Notes under the pieces: model-generated
Told to the model about the DNA's origin: nothing
The model's input: the letters and a program-made list of their open reading frames with translations, nothing else
The model's database searches: none
Assembly: GCA_947646735.1 (NCBI GenBank)
Contig: CANTFK010000340.1
Coordinates: forward strand, 62,001 to 126,000
Length of the DNA stretch: 64,000 nt
Source: Peronospora farinosa
Lineage: Eukaryota > Oomycota > Peronosporomycetes > Peronosporales > Peronosporaceae
Direction: 5' to 3'
Shown: in pieces, positions 40,501 to 52,618 of the stretch
How positions within the stretch are numbered: the first letter of the stretch is position 1
Layout of the letters: each line of letters begins with the position of its first letter
Program-made: the position numbers and the translations under genes

Positions 40501-43500
40501 GTATTCCAAGTCAACTCACATTCCGCATCTATCAGCTGTAATTCTCCGTCTGGTGAGCGCGCGCATGAGCGGAGCTGACCTTGTCGACTTGCTTATCGAC
40601 AGCGAAGCAAGCGCAGATATTACAATCGGCTACATGAATCGTTTGCTGAACCTTTATGACGATGATGAAAACGAGCACGCCAAGAATGAAACGGATGAGC
40701 AAGATACTGACCCCGAGTCTTGTAACCTACGATCATCGCGGAGACGGAAGCGTCAAGACAGCCGCACGATATCTTCTCCGTTCGAACTGTTTGCTCAAGA
40801 GACATCCCCGCCTTCGATTCGTGCTGCGATTTTGGATCTGCTTCTTGAAAATTTGAACAAGCCGGCGCCGAACTTGGCGCATCTCCTACTAGGCAATGTA
40901 GGACAGCGTGGAGATTTGAATACTGCAATAGTGCCAATTTCTTACATGAAGACTGGTCTCGCCGCTCTAGTCACGCTCGTATCGAACGCGGACTTCGGCT
41001 TGGAGACACCAGAATTGGCGGAGCGTTGCTACCACGTCCTGCATCGTCTGATAACTCAAGAGTTTTCGTCTCCGAATACTATAACTGCATTGGAAAGTGC
41101 TCCAAACGACTACTTCGTCTCTCAGATCCAGTTGTTTAGTCGGGTCTACTGCGTAACAAGGAGAAAGACGGCTGCTGCTACTATTGCTGAGCTGAACATG
41201 CGCGGGTGGTTTTTTAAAACACTAGCGGTGTACCTGCATGTGGGACTGCACAAAGAGCCCCCGCACATGAAGAAGATCAACAAGCTGATGAGACAGTTGC
41301 TGTCCGTATCAGTAGGCAGCCGTAATGACCATCATGCTATTGAACCAATGTTGCTGATTCAGCTACTTGATGAATGTTCGTTCCACATCTCTCCGCCGCC
41401 AGTGCCGACAAACCAGCACGTGGTGGCCTTGGCTGAACAGATGACCGCGACTGTGGAGCTGGGTTGCTACTACAAGTGGCTAAAAATTGATGTTGAGCGC
41501 TTTTGCCAAGCGCTTCAGACACTTGATTTGACGACAACGGATGACGGGATGGGCGATTACTATTCATTGTCAAGCAAAAGGTTTCGCGTGAATGGAGATG
41601 GTACCAGCAGTTCTAGCACAGAGGCAGCCGCTGAGAGGTTTATCCAATGGGCCATCCAATGGAACATTTACTCGGAGCGAATTGCTGCTGAAAGCCATGC
41701 TTTGAATTCGCTTCGCGAGCTTATGGAGGTGATTGTGCTGGAATACCTTGTATTGCCCCGCGAACAAGAACTCGAGACACCAGAAATGTGGCAGGGGTTG
41801 GATGCTGTTGCGTCCGCAGAAGGGCGGCTGGAACTGATGAGCGGTATTGTGGTAGCGGTGCTGAGTAAACTGGGTGAGAAGGCAAGTGCCTCTGCTCAGT
41901 TGTTTGAGATTATTTCTAGGATCGCTTTGATGGTCTTCTCGCAGCTCAGCTATACCGAAGATGAGAGCCAGCCGTTGGCTTTACCAGCGAGCCGTCATCG
42001 CCAAAGCATAGGCTTCCTAGAACTGCTGTTTCGTTCCATCTACAGCAGCGCTGCAGCGACAGGAAACCCGTCAGCTGCACGCAGCTCTCGAACACTTTTG
42101 TACTCCTGCGTTGTTCACGTGCTGCATACGTTGCCGAGCAATGCTTCGCAGGATTCGGTCTCGTCAAAATCTGGTTTCGTGAGCTCTGCGTTAAGTCAGG
42201 ACCAGCGTGTTCGACACCTTCTTACCAACCAGGTTGTCGATTTGATTTGCAAGGATGCAAGTGATGGCGAAGATACTCTCAGCATGGCACTAGCAGTGTC
42301 AACGCTAGAGTCTTTGATCGCTTTTGTAGACGACTCATCACTTGTCTCAATATTCCGTGAACGTGGCTATCTCTTGCACTTCATTGACATCTTCAAGAAG
42401 ATCAGCGAGATGGATGCAGTCGCCTTTGAACGAAGTAACGGCAGTTCATCCATGGTGAGAAGCAGTGTCCTTCCTCATGGACTGGATACTACAACCATTG
42501 GCACGATGTATGAGTGTTTTTTGTCGCTCTTCGCCCGGGTTGCTGGGTCACAGGAAGGAGCAGTAGCTCTGTTGGAAGGTGGCTTGGTTCGTGTACTATC
42601 CGATGCTCATAACCTACCAACACATCGACCACAGTATTTTGCCCAGAATCAGCAAAACACTGTACCATCCTCTACTGCATCCATTACAGCTTTCGAGCGC
42701 GTTGAGGCTGTATACTACCGTAAGTGGCTTCCCGCTGCGCGTCTGCTAAGCGCAAGCTGTGCATCGTTGCCTAAGAACCGCACGCTTACTAGCCAAGTGC
42801 TCTATTTCGTGAACAAAAACCGGAAGCTGTTCACATCAGCGCTGAAGCTGTGCTCAGGCGGCTTGCAGTCGCAGCCGATCTCTGTCAATCTTCTCCGCGA
42901 GGTATCGTACGTGACGTTCGTCTTTCGCTACGTTACTCAGTTTCCTGACTTGTGCGATCAAACGCTGGCAACAGCCAAGTGGGAGAAAACCTCACAGTTG
43001 ATTCTTCAGGTCTTCTTGTGCTACAGCGCAGAACTGGTGCCTCCCAGCGGCGACGACGATGAAATGAGTGACAGAAAAAGCGTTTCGTGGTGGGACAACA
43101 AGACTGCGTCTTCTGCGGAGGAACAACGCAACGCGGCCATTCAGCACTTCTCTTGTCGAAGTTGCGACGATAGACTTTTGGAGCAATGTGATGCTGCAGC
43201 CATAAAGTCCAGTGGCAGCGCAAGTCTGCTGCACATGTCCTTGCTGGACGAGGAAAAGCTGTACGCGTCTCGAATGATTTTGTGCAATGCTGCGGCTTTC
43301 TGCTCGAGTCGAATGATTCTCGCAGTGGGCGAGGATAATGCCGGTCGCGCTGCTCCGCTGTTGTCAATCGCGAACAAAGCACAGTTGCAGAATCGAAACC
43401 AGTTCCCATCCATGTCCTCGGTGGACCAACGCGCATTTGTGGCGGCTACAGACCCGCTGTGGACTCTTGCTCCGTCACTTGATGAGTTTACGGCGCGCTT

Positions 43501-43967
43501 TGACTCAGTCGTGTTCGCTCTAGAAACGAGCAAGCAGCTGGTGAATGCGCTTACAGCTCTCAAGAACGATGCTGCTTCGGTACGCTCGAATTCTGTTTCT
43601 TCTGCGTCGTCGCAGCGATCTCTTCGCCGGTGCGAGCACGAGTGTGATACTACACCACTAGAGAATGTACTAGAGTACCACACCGACAGCTTGGCGTTCA
43701 TTGTGGAAAATATGCTTGTGGTGCTGCTTCTACACTTCGCACACTACCTAGGACGATCGGAAGCGGCAGCCAACAAGGGCGTTGTGCAACAGACACTTGG
43801 CAAAGTGCTTGCCATCGTCAGCGACATCGAGGTACGCACGCTTTGAGTAATTGTTTTCTTGCAGGCTCATGTAACATACTGCTTGTGGATGTATGGTATT
43901 GCAGAACAACCCCTTCATCCACGCTATTGCTAGAAAACTGCGGGACTTAGCGTCGAGCACTAGTTAA
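37508..43967 (+). CDS. NUP205: Inner-ring nucleoporin NUP205/NUP192
   Basis: A very large alpha-helical scaffold of the nuclear pore inner ring. Exon 1 is 37508-43831 and a short exon 2 is 43905-43967 (intron 73 nt, phase 0), giving about 2128 aa. Without splicing the frame ends after a few intron codons. After splicing the C-terminus continues as NNPFIHAIARKLRDLASS. Family-specific signals: the QEEKWDLVNGTLAIFKKIL segment and the RAAILDLLLENLNKPAPNLAHLLLG block near residue 1110, both comparable with NUP205. A charged, disordered loop lies around 1060-1090. No FG repeats, as expected for a scaffold. NUP188 is the main alternative but lacks the latter block in my recollection. Confidence 0.88.
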
Positions 43968-45460
43968 TCAACGGGCTTAGGCCTCATAGAGAGTCAACCA
44001 GCAAAATTTTGACGTAAGCGCTGAGTGTTAAGTCCCGGCAGGGACGGCATGCAACACAGCCGAGCGCGCAAAAGTGCAGTAGCGGAGTCTACACGATAGA
44101 CTTCAGCTCTCTTACCGGTTGTCATGCGCTCGTTTGAAGGAGTCTTCTAGCGAAAAGAAAAAGGTGAGCAGCGTTTTTGTTTCCGACTCCTCTCTGCCTG
44201 TCCACATAAAGTCTCGCTCGGCTATAAGTGATGCTGAAGAAATGGTTTTGCTTGAGTAGCTTATTTCGTCGTGCACGCTAATACTTGACATCAAAAAGTT
44301 AAACTGGTCACTTGGTCGTTCAATTCTACGAGCCAAATTGCGATGCAGGTACTTGACTCCTCGAATGACTAAAGCAGACGTCAGTCTTCATAACATCAGT
44401 CTTCATGACATCAGTCTTCATGACATCAGTCTTCATGACATCAGTCTTCATGACATCAGTCTTCATGACATCAGTCTTCATGACATCAGTCTTCATGACA
44501 TCAGTCTTCATTGCATCAAAATGCAATGAGTGCTGAGCCCGTCTTCGTTTAGGTGCCGTCATCTTCGCCAATGTTAAAGTGTCTAAGGTAGCGAGTAAAC
44601 CAGCATCAGCGGCATTAACGACGAGGTTGTTCTTGTTCCAAAGCACTGAATCTATGCATCTCGTCGATTACAGGTGCATGAGGTTGTAGATGCCGATCGA
44701 TAGCACCAGTGTGGATGTTATTCTTTGAATGGCATTTCTTGCTCACGCTGGGCCCAGCCAACGTACGCTTCCTCATCCTGTCTGCCGTCAGACAATCACT
44801 GAAATTGTGTGGAAACTGTTCACGACATGAGGTTGAGTGTCGTCACCGCTCACCAAACGCGGCTGATTGAGTGAGTGGCCATACGTTCCGTGTGCCTCTT
44901 GTCCGTGACACGGCTTCGAAAGTGCTTACGCTTTCGTTCCAAGATCGTTTACTTTCATCTGTTCTTTTCCCAACACGTATGGACGATGCTTGACGTCCAT
45001 TACACAGTCTTCGGTCCACTTTCGTCTCTTGTAATGGTCGAATGTAGTTTAATAATTATGCAGAAACTATCGTTTATGACTATTAAGGGGATTGTATTGT
45101 ACCAAATTAAAGGTAGCAGGTAGAATAAAAAAATACATTACATAACGGATGACGCAATACAGGCTAACCCAATTCTTTATATAATAAGACGACAAATAAA
45201 ACCTCATTCCTTTCCTACTATATATCCTCTTAAATAGTATTATCTACAATAATCACACAATTATCAGATTCAACAATTTCAACATTTTAACAAAAGCACA
45301 AACCAGACGTTATCAAAGAAGAACTTTTGACTACAAATTCAAGCACTTGCTCCACATCGAATGCGTTAAACCTTCTTTCTCATAGTCAGATCTCACTCGT
45401 TTCCATACGTTTTTGTACCAGTGGATACAAAAAAATCAAGAACTCGACGTCTCGTATACG
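43968..45460. other. Gene-poor interval with minisatellite
   Basis: 1.5 kb between NUP205 and the next + strand kinase. Besides the 15-nt tandem array it has short frames on both strands (for example a 74-codon minus frame at 44112-44336 and minus frames around 44650-44800) that lack ATG starts or domains. They could be decayed gene fragments but nothing is recognisable. The last 300 bp is AT-rich. Confidence 0.5.
44381..44515. repeat. 15-nt tandem repeat, nine units
   Basis: Nine consecutive units of tcagtcttcatgaca: seven identical (44396-44500), with a diverged first unit (ataaca end) and last unit (attgca end). Unit length is divisible by three and both strands remain open through it (Ser-Leu-His-Asp-Ile on +, Met-Lys-Thr-Asp-Val on -). 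I find no gene to attach it to, so I treat it as a noncoding minisatellite. Confidence 0.95.
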
Positions 45461-45821
45461 ATGATTGAAGACGTGGCCATTTTTGAACAGGCTGCCAAGA
45501 AATCATGGCAATCGTTTAGTACAATGCGACGTTTTGTCGATGAAGCTACACGTTTGGAAAATGCCAGTTGGCGTCTTTGGTTCATACAATGTACTCGTGG
45601 TCATGAACGACACGATAAACAAGATACAGAAGATGTGAATGATAATGTCACGGAAAGTCTTCGACCAGTTTGTGTCTATTGTGAACTACATTGTGCTAGT
45701 TTAAGCTGCAATGGCTGTTGTCATGATGCTTACTGTGTCAGTTGTTTTAAATTGATTCACAAGAAGGGTAATTTAGCGACTCATACAGCTGTCAAGATTT
45801 ACATTGTGAGTGAAGTTGGTT

Positions 45822-45858
<37 letters not shown>

Positions 45859-48647
45859 AAAAGAAAGGTGGTGATAACAATTTAACTTTTTTATTTTCTA
45901 CTGATCTTGATGATAGTATGCAGAAAGAGAAGGAAATAGTAGCAGTGGCACATCAATAAGTGGAGAAGAGGCCGATATCTCGACAACATCACATCGATCG
46001 TTGTGTAACAAGAACGTGGAAAGTGATGTTCAAGTTTTGAATGGAGAGATGAGACAAGGATCTTTGCAACACAAGACAGATGGATCTATTTTCAACAAAC
46101 CGTGGGAATTACAGATGGATATGTTGCTCCAGCGACTTATGATAAATAGTCTACACAATGACTTGGACATCAGGTATGAGAGTTTGAGGTTTAAACGAGA
46201 AGGATGGACTTATACTCTTCTTCGTAGAATGACAAGTTTGTTTGTTTGAATGGCTTGGTGATTGTAATCATGTGTGTGGATGTAGTGTGCACAATATTGA
46301 TGCTCGTGGTTTGCTGGGCTCAAGTGCCTCGGACGTTGAAGATACGGCACTACTGCTGCGTACTGGCGATACAGGCGAGTCGGACGAAAATGCGAGGGAA
46401 AAGTCAAACCAGGCAGTCGTAGCGGCTGCAGTTGCCGCTGCCGGCCGACACCGAGCACACTCATTTACTATTGAGGAAAATGGGAAGTTACGCTCACCGG
46501 TAGTGTCGCCGATGGTGATCCACCCGTTACACCCTCTTGGTGTGGATGGCAATACGAAAGATCTTGCATTGCCGGTAAATTTGTTCGTCAAGGGTTTGTC
46601 TCGAACTAACAATCGTCGAAAGGACTTGCAGACATGCGCGAACTGTAATGGAAATCATATAACGGTAAAGTGTCCGCTACTGGAAAGCGCCCTATTCTCT
46701 CCTGCGACTACTACAGCGCCTGGAGGATCTGGAGTGGATACAGCGCTGCGAAAGTGTTTTACTACAATTCACAATAGCACGATGTCAAACAGCGCGCACG
46801 CATTCCTGGGCGACGAAGCCAGTGTTCGTGGAGGTAGTAATTTTGCCAACACGAAACAATGGCCATCCAGCAACGCCTTGCAGCAGATGGACCGACCATC
46901 ACCATATGGGATGAACGTGATTGCTGAAGATAATTCGATGGCGAGTGATGACATCGCACCACTGCTAGAAGAACTTGCAGTACCGAACGCAGGAGGCCAC
47001 CTTCATTCGTGGAGTGCAGACTCATGGTTACTATCGTGCTTGGCGACCGAACTACCTTCCGATGTGTTTGAGCAGTTACGAGGGCTAGGACGTGGAGATA
47101 AACATTGGCCTTTTTCAACGGGACCTGACTCGGCTGGGATGGCTCTTACGGGCTGGGCCCACCTGAAGGTACCGGGGCAAAAGTGGCGCAAACGGTTTAT
47201 GTCATTGTACCGCAACGACCTCTGGGAGTACTTGGATGTCAATGAGACGAGTCGGCCAGTGGGTCACGCTAATTTATTTGAGGGATCCGTGCACCAGCAA
47301 CAGCGGAGCACGGTCGAGTTCGTGCTAAAGTACAATACTCGGTCGTCGATGTTATCAGAACGCAATGAGCTGTGGCTGAAATTTGATTTTGAAAAGGATG
47401 CAGTGCAGTGGAGAGCGATGATAACGCGGGCTACGAAGCTGCAAATTGAGGACTTGTTCGACCTTACCCCAGATTCGCCAACAGAAAAAACCGGAAACAA
47501 CGTTGAGCTAGGCAAAGGACGTTTTTCTGTCGTTCGCCGTGCACGCAGGAAAGCATTCACGAAGGACTCTTCTAGCTCACGATGTTGCGCTCTCAAGATC
47601 ATTGAGAAGACTGTTTTTTGGGACTTGGTAGCCTGCGAAACAGAGCGCGAAGACACGGTGGTGCGAGAAATATTGACGCAGAGTTTGCTGACGGTCCGCT
47701 CGGGCTCTTCATACTGCCCGGTGATTCGACTTCAGTCTCTGTTTGAAACGCGTGACCATTTAGTCATGGAGCTGGAGCTTATGAGAGATGGAGATCTGCA
47801 TGACGAAATTGCGACCAATAGTGCGGTGGACGAGACTCGTGCCTCATTCTTGATTGCTAGCCTCGTGCAGGCAATTGATTATTGCCAACGAAATGGCGTT
47901 GTCCATCGAGATGTGAAGCTCTCCAATCTTGCGCTAGACTATGAACGCAGCGCAAATGGCAAAGAGTACGTGGTCGTTGTTTACCCATTATTGATGAGCA
48001 AAATCCAATTTACTTTTGTTTGGTGCGATAGATACTCGGTGATCAGAGTTGCTGACTTTGGCATGGCAGCATTTATCCAACCAGATGGAATGCTAAAGGG
48101 AAGGTAGGCAATTCAGCTTATGCATGTTTTCTTTGTGTGTCATGTCTTCGTCAAATAACGTGAGATACGTCGTCTTGATTGAATTCGCTAAACGATTGCA
48201 GATGTGGAACTCCTGGTTTCGTCGCACCGGAAATTCTATCAGCAGGTAAAGGTGAAGCATACCCAAGCGGAGTAGATATGTTCTCTGCGGGTGTTGTGGC
48301 CTACACAATGTTGTGCGGCTACGAGCCTTTCTTTGGTGTAAACGACGAAGAGCTTATTCAAATGAACAAGCGGGTTGAGTACGAGTTTGAAGAACCAGAA
48401 TGGGCGAGCATTTCCGACGAAGCTAAGGACATGGTAAGATGGTTCGTGATGTGTCATAGAGAACGACTAGCATATACTCACTGTGTGTTTTGTGGGAATG
48501 CAGATTTCTCTCATGATGGAAAAGGATCCTTACAAGCGGGTAACGCCAAGGGAAGTGCTAAAGCATCCATTCTTGCGGGATGCACACGCCACGCTGGAGA
48601 ATCTCATTCGAGAACAAGAACCTATTAACCCGACTCGATTGCTATGA
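45461..48647 (+). CDS. B-box zinc finger / PH domain / serine-threonine protein kinase
   Basis: Six exons: 45461-45805, 45917-46173, 46286-47965, 48032-48103, 48202-48433 and 48504-48647, giving 909 aa. The frame is open upstream only to a TTG, so I start at the ATG 45461. The N-terminus has a conserved-looking RRFVDEATRLENASWRLWFI helix, then a B-box-like finger (CVYCELHCASLSCNGCCHDA, CVSC, then His ligands; about 70-115). A zinc-knuckle-like CANCNGNHITVKC lies mid-protein. The PH domain covers about 500-610 (GWAHLKVPGQKWRKRFMSLY, ending KDAVQWRAMITRA). The CAMK-like kinase spans about 630-890: GKGRFSVVRRA, HRDVKLSNLAL, DFG, GTPGFVAPEIL, and DMFSAGVVAYTMLCG. The catalytic residues are intact. 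Exons 4-6 restore DFG through the C-lobe; without splicing the kinase is truncated. The activator and substrates are unknown. Confidence 0.8.
45825..45854. repeat. (AG)15 microsatellite in kinase intron 1
   Basis: Thirty bases of uninterrupted AG repeats lie inside the first intron of the B-box/PH/kinase gene, immediately after the donor region. Confidence 0.95.
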
Positions 48648-48773
48648 CTTGCATTGTGGAATGATGCATGGACAAGCAAAAAAAGCTTCACTTTTCGTTT
48701 GTAAATAGTTGCTGCATGCATTTTCATTTATGCTAACGAACGGATTCGTAAAACATACTTCTTTGTATCAGCA

Positions 48774-50496
48774 TTATGTCGCCCGGTTGAGATAGGCATC
48801 TAGAGGGAAGGACAAATAACGCGCTGTTTCCTGGACAAAACGGGCATCAGCTAGACAACGGAACTTGATGTTATCCAGTACATGTGGTGCTGTGGTGCGC
48901 TGAAAGAGCTGCATGCGTACCAGAGTCGCAAGCTACAAGACAAAACAACAGAAGTTAGCATGCGCACGATCTGATGATTAAGAAAACAACTCACATGCGT
49001 AAATGTTTCCTCGCGTGTTTCGGACGAGCGAGATTCGTCGTTATAGACAGAACTTCCTGCCTCAGCTTCGACTCGAAGGTTTAGATAAATGGCTAAAAGC
49101 CGCTGCAACGTAAATATCCGAGGACCAATAAGCAGTTGACTGATCTGCTGCTTCTTGCTGCTAGTAGTCGTCGACGATGATTCCCCATCAGTTTTTTTCT
49201 TGGCACGTTTTTTTCGACGCTGTCCACCAGAAGACGAAAGGAAGCGCACATCGGTTTCTTGAGGATTAAACGAGGCCAAATAGCCTGCGAGCACAAGCAG
49301 TAAGCAATTTCGGCTCAAATTGGTGCACGAAATCAATTCAGACGGATCACCAAGATCGCCTCCCATTTTTTTGTGGTAGCCGAAAAGATGTTTTCGTCGC
49401 GTTTGAAGGAATTCCTGGACGAGATTTTTTGTATCACGTTCAATCTTCTTCTTCATCTTGGAGACTTCAGAACCTTGTACACGTCGTAAGAACAAGTCAC
49501 GAAAATCTGGTAGCAAATGCACAACTGCAGCTCGAAATTCAAGCCAATCTCCATCTGATGCAGGTGGCAATAATCCATGCAAATGGATGAGCCATGTACG
49601 AAACATATCGTTTGCTTCCTTCATACTCAATTGTTCTATCATAATATCAGCCAATTCCTCTACAATCGACAAGAATTGTCAACATACACGAAAATGTAGC
49701 CATCATCACCTTGCAAAAATAACATGGAAAATAACAACCTCCTCATTGTCTTTTTACCTGCTTTATAAGGTGGAAAATGCACATAAGCTGGAAAAAATGG
49801 CATCACCAATCGATCGAAATCCAGTGATATGCCTCGTGTAATCAGCACTACACAAAGTTCCCAACGTAGCGCATCCTGAAACATCTACAATAAAAATGAC
49901 AATAAAAATTCATTAGAAAAAAAAATCGCATCGACATTTTGAGATTTTTACCTTCTTTTGTTCCATACATTTAAATAGGCGATTTGTTCATTGATTGTAC
50001 AAAGACATGGAATCAAGGCCCCAAGTCCACGATCCAATAATATATCCACATGATCCAAAACTACATAGAGCACTTGTCGACTTTTTTTTATGTCGTCTTT
50101 GGTTTGATCATGGGCCATACATTTGTCCAGCGCTTTAAAAAACCCCAAAAAATTCAAAGAGCTATAATTTTCCACAGCTGGTGACGGTTTGCTGCTCTCA
50201 TTGGCTAATTCTTGAGTCTCAATGATTGTCACATCTTCCACTTCAGTTATTGTAATTATTCCGTCGTGCAATTGTGACAATACTTCACGGTAAAATTCTT
50301 TCGCGGAATAAAGCGCCGTACAATCGACGAGACTGTGAGGCGACGGATGTGTCCTTAGCACCTGTGATACACTCATACTTTTACCAGTAGATGCTCCACC
50401 ATAAATAATTATAAGCGGTGCTGGAGACTCAAATACATCCGTATACAGCCCCGCCGCACGTGTGAACTCTGCTATCGGAGCTTCTCGTCCAATCAT
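48774..50496 (-). CDS. ORC5: Origin recognition complex subunit 5
   Basis: An AAA+ family subunit of the origin recognition complex, which loads MCM helicase on DNA. Four exons, 49969-50496, 49758-49884, 48995-49659 and 48774-48932, give about 492 aa. Walker A is IYGGASTGKS (about 30-40), and a Walker B-like VLYVVLDHVDILLD follows. The exon 2 segment RWELCVVLITRG corresponds to the sensor I strand. Exon 3 begins ELADIMIEQLS and contains a Lys-rich insert (KKRAKKKTDGESSS). The last exon (VLDNIKFRCLADARFVQETA) matches the ORC5 C-terminal winged-helix region. The exon 1/2 junction is the least certain: an alternative acceptor 9 nt further in also keeps frame. The gene is head-to-head with the SCP2 gene. 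Confidence 0.85.
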
Positions 50497-50823
50497 AAAT
50501 TACAATATTATTAGCAGTAATTATACAGCACTAAGATTGTAATTTACTGTCGTACGGACCATTATTGTAGTTGGTAATTTATAACCTGTAACGTATGTGA
50601 AAAGGTCATCTCAGACCAAAATCATACAATAAGCCATGAAATTTAAATGTTTTCGAGAAAATAAGAAAAGCACGTAGCCATATATTTCACCGAACTAGTA
50701 CTTCTAATGATACCGGTATTGGAATACAAGGTACACGGTATATTGCGTCACGTCGGACTAAACGTCACTTCACAAATTCATTCCAAAAGTAACATCACGT
50801 CCTCTTCAACTTTATCAATCATC
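50497..50823. promoter_or_regulatory. Divergent interval, ORC5 / SCP2 protein
   Basis: 327 bp between the starts I chose. It is AT-rich, with no resolved motif. An in-frame upstream ATG at 50707 would extend the SCP2 protein by 39 residues without similarity to the SCP2 fold. Confidence 0.4.
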
Positions 50824-51644
50824 ATGACCCTTCGCGCAGCTGAGCTGTTTCACATGATGAGTGACGCCGTGGACGAAGTCGGACCATCGCTTGTGAATAA
50901 AGTAAAGGGCGTTATCAAGTTTGATATCATTGGCACTGAGACGTGGCTCGTAGATCTCAAGAACGGCAATGGCAGTGTGAAGATGGCAACGACAGCGGAC
51001 AAGGCTGATGTGACCATCACTCTGTCGGAGGAAAATTTGCTCAAGATGATGGCGAATAAGCTCAACCCACAACAGGCATTTATGAAGGGACAAGTGAAAA
51101 TCAAGGGGAATATGGGACTGGCTATGAAACTCAATGTGGTGCTAGCGGCTACTCGCAATTATATGAAGACTAAAGGCACTACAGCCACATCTGCTACTCC
51201 TGAGACTGTCCCAGCAGCTACTACTAACGGTCTCAACTCGAAAGAGATTTTTCGTCTACTTGGAGAAGTGGTGGCTAAGGATGGTGATGCTATGGCCAAG
51301 AAAGTCAAGGGTATTATTCAATTTGATATTATAGGGGCTGGCAAGTGGAACTTGGATTTGAAAAATGCTACGCCGGCACTTACAGAAGGGGCAAAGAAGG
51401 CTGATGTGACCATTACAATCAGCGACGCTGACTTTGTAGCCGTTGCGATGGGAAAAGTTAATGCACAACAGGTACAAAATGCATGGGAAGGAATGATCGT
51501 TTCTATATAGTGCTATTGTCTGACCTGACCTCGTACCTATTCCAGGCATTCATGAAGGGCAAACTCAAGCTCAAGGGCAACATGACGCTCGCTATGAAGC
51601 TGCCTGTCGTATTCAACGCACTCAAGCCACAATCCAAGCTGTAG
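50824..51644 (+). CDS. Tandem SCP2 sterol/lipid-transfer protein with C-terminal SKL
   Basis: Exons 50824-51471 and 51546-51644 give 248 aa (intron 74 nt, phase 0). Two SCP2 domains are arranged in tandem: the first at about 5-118, the second at about 135-245. Matching landmarks are VKGVIKFDIIGTETW and VKGIIQFDIIGAGKW, then KADVTITLSEENL and KADVTITISDADF, then QQAFMKGQVKIKGNM and QQAFMKGKLKLKGNM. A Thr/Ala linker joins them. The protein ends in Ser-Lys-Leu, a canonical PTS1 peroxisomal signal; it appears only when the small second exon is spliced on. Probable role: binding and moving lipids or acyl-CoAs in peroxisomes. The start at 50824 fits the fold; an in-frame ATG at 50707 is the alternative. 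Confidence 0.88.
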
Positions 51645-51986
51645 AGTCACAACATAGTGCTCGATTAAGCGAAGCGACAGGTATGGAGACAACATTGAAT
51701 CATATTAATGAACACTTTGTTTCAATCTGTGGGTAGATGCTTATGATAAAATCTCACTTTTTTTAGTGTCCACCCGTGAGACAACAGCCAAAGTGTCAGC
51801 TCGTTTCGTGCGATCGCAGCGACATCTCGTCCTGCCTGACGCGTGGTTCTTACCCATAATTGCTGTGCAACAAACGAGAGCTCTCTTATCTTCATCAGGG
51901 GTAGAGTCGAAGAAAAGAATCTCAACTCTCCACTACGACTCGCCACAATTGACAAAAGTCAGCGGCATTTGTCACGTCGCTTGTCT
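51645..51986. other. Convergent intergenic region
   Basis: About 340 bp between the SCP2 gene and the lysine-rich membrane protein gene. No gene or repeat recognised. Confidence 0.45.
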
Positions 51987-52618
51987 CTACTGTTGCTTGG
52001 CCTTAGCAGCCTTCTTCTTGCTGACAACCGTTTCCCATCCATCGTCAGCATCCTGCTTAAGAGCAACAGCCGCCGCCTTTTTCTTCTCCTTCTCCTTGTC
52101 CGTCTCCACTGTAGGCTTGCTAGTCGAGCTCACCGACGCGCGCTGCTTGGCTTTGGCATTTTTCTTCTTCTGTTTGAGCTTAAGTTTACGCCTCTCAGCA
52201 CGAATAGCCTCTTCTTCCTCGGAATCCGGCCCGTCCTATCAACAATACATGTTCAAAAGGCACGACACTTGTCAAAAATACATCATCACGTCACTACAGG
52301 ACGGTCACTTACATCCACAAACTCCTCCAAATTGATTGATGACGCGCTCTTCTTTTCTTCCAAAGCAGCAGCAACAGGAACATCATCATCATCATCAGCA
52401 GCAGCAGCAGGAGCAGCAGCAGGAGTCTCCACCGTCTTCTTCTTGCTCTTGTTCTTCTTCTTCTTCTTAGGAACCGTCGTCGTCTCTGAGATCGAAGTCT
52501 TTCCACTACTCAGCACCTTGGCCGCTGTCAGACCAACTGCTGCAACTACTAATGCACCACCCACTGCAATACCTGTCGTAGGATTCTGTCCCAAAAGCGC
52601 CATAATGGACTCGGCCAT
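51987..52618 (-). CDS. Lysine-rich, membrane-anchored protein of unknown function
   Basis: Exons 52313-52618 and 51987-52235 give 184 aa (intron 77 nt, phase 0). I do not recognise the family. An N-terminal hydrophobic helix (GIAVGGALVVAAVGLTAAK, about 14-32) is followed by a basic Lys run, an Ala/Asp-rich low-complexity stretch, and a charged helical region with DGPDSEEEEA, RAERRKLKLKQKKKN and a conserved-looking DDGWETVVSKKKAAK near the end. The layout (one signal-anchor helix then a Lys-rich cytosolic helix) recalls ER proteins such as ribosome- or cytoskeleton-binding anchors, but that is only an analogy. Clean splice sites and frame continuity support a real gene. Confidence 0.65.

Noticed and set aside
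43141..43701. Antisense frames of up to 186 codons inside NUP205.
   Set aside because: They are shadows of a strongly supported coding sequence, with Ser/Arg-rich translations typical of antisense reading.
44112..44336. 74-codon minus-strand frame with a GVKYLHRNLARR-like stretch just upstream, faintly like a kinase catalytic loop.
   Set aside because: It has no ATG, no Asp in the right position and no other kinase motif. The likeness is probably chance.
44326..44646. Minus-strand frame containing the Met-Lys-Thr-Asp-Val repeats.
   Set aside because: It starts at GTG, depends on the minisatellite for most of its length, and the flanking sequence shows no family resemblance. The opposite strand is equally open.
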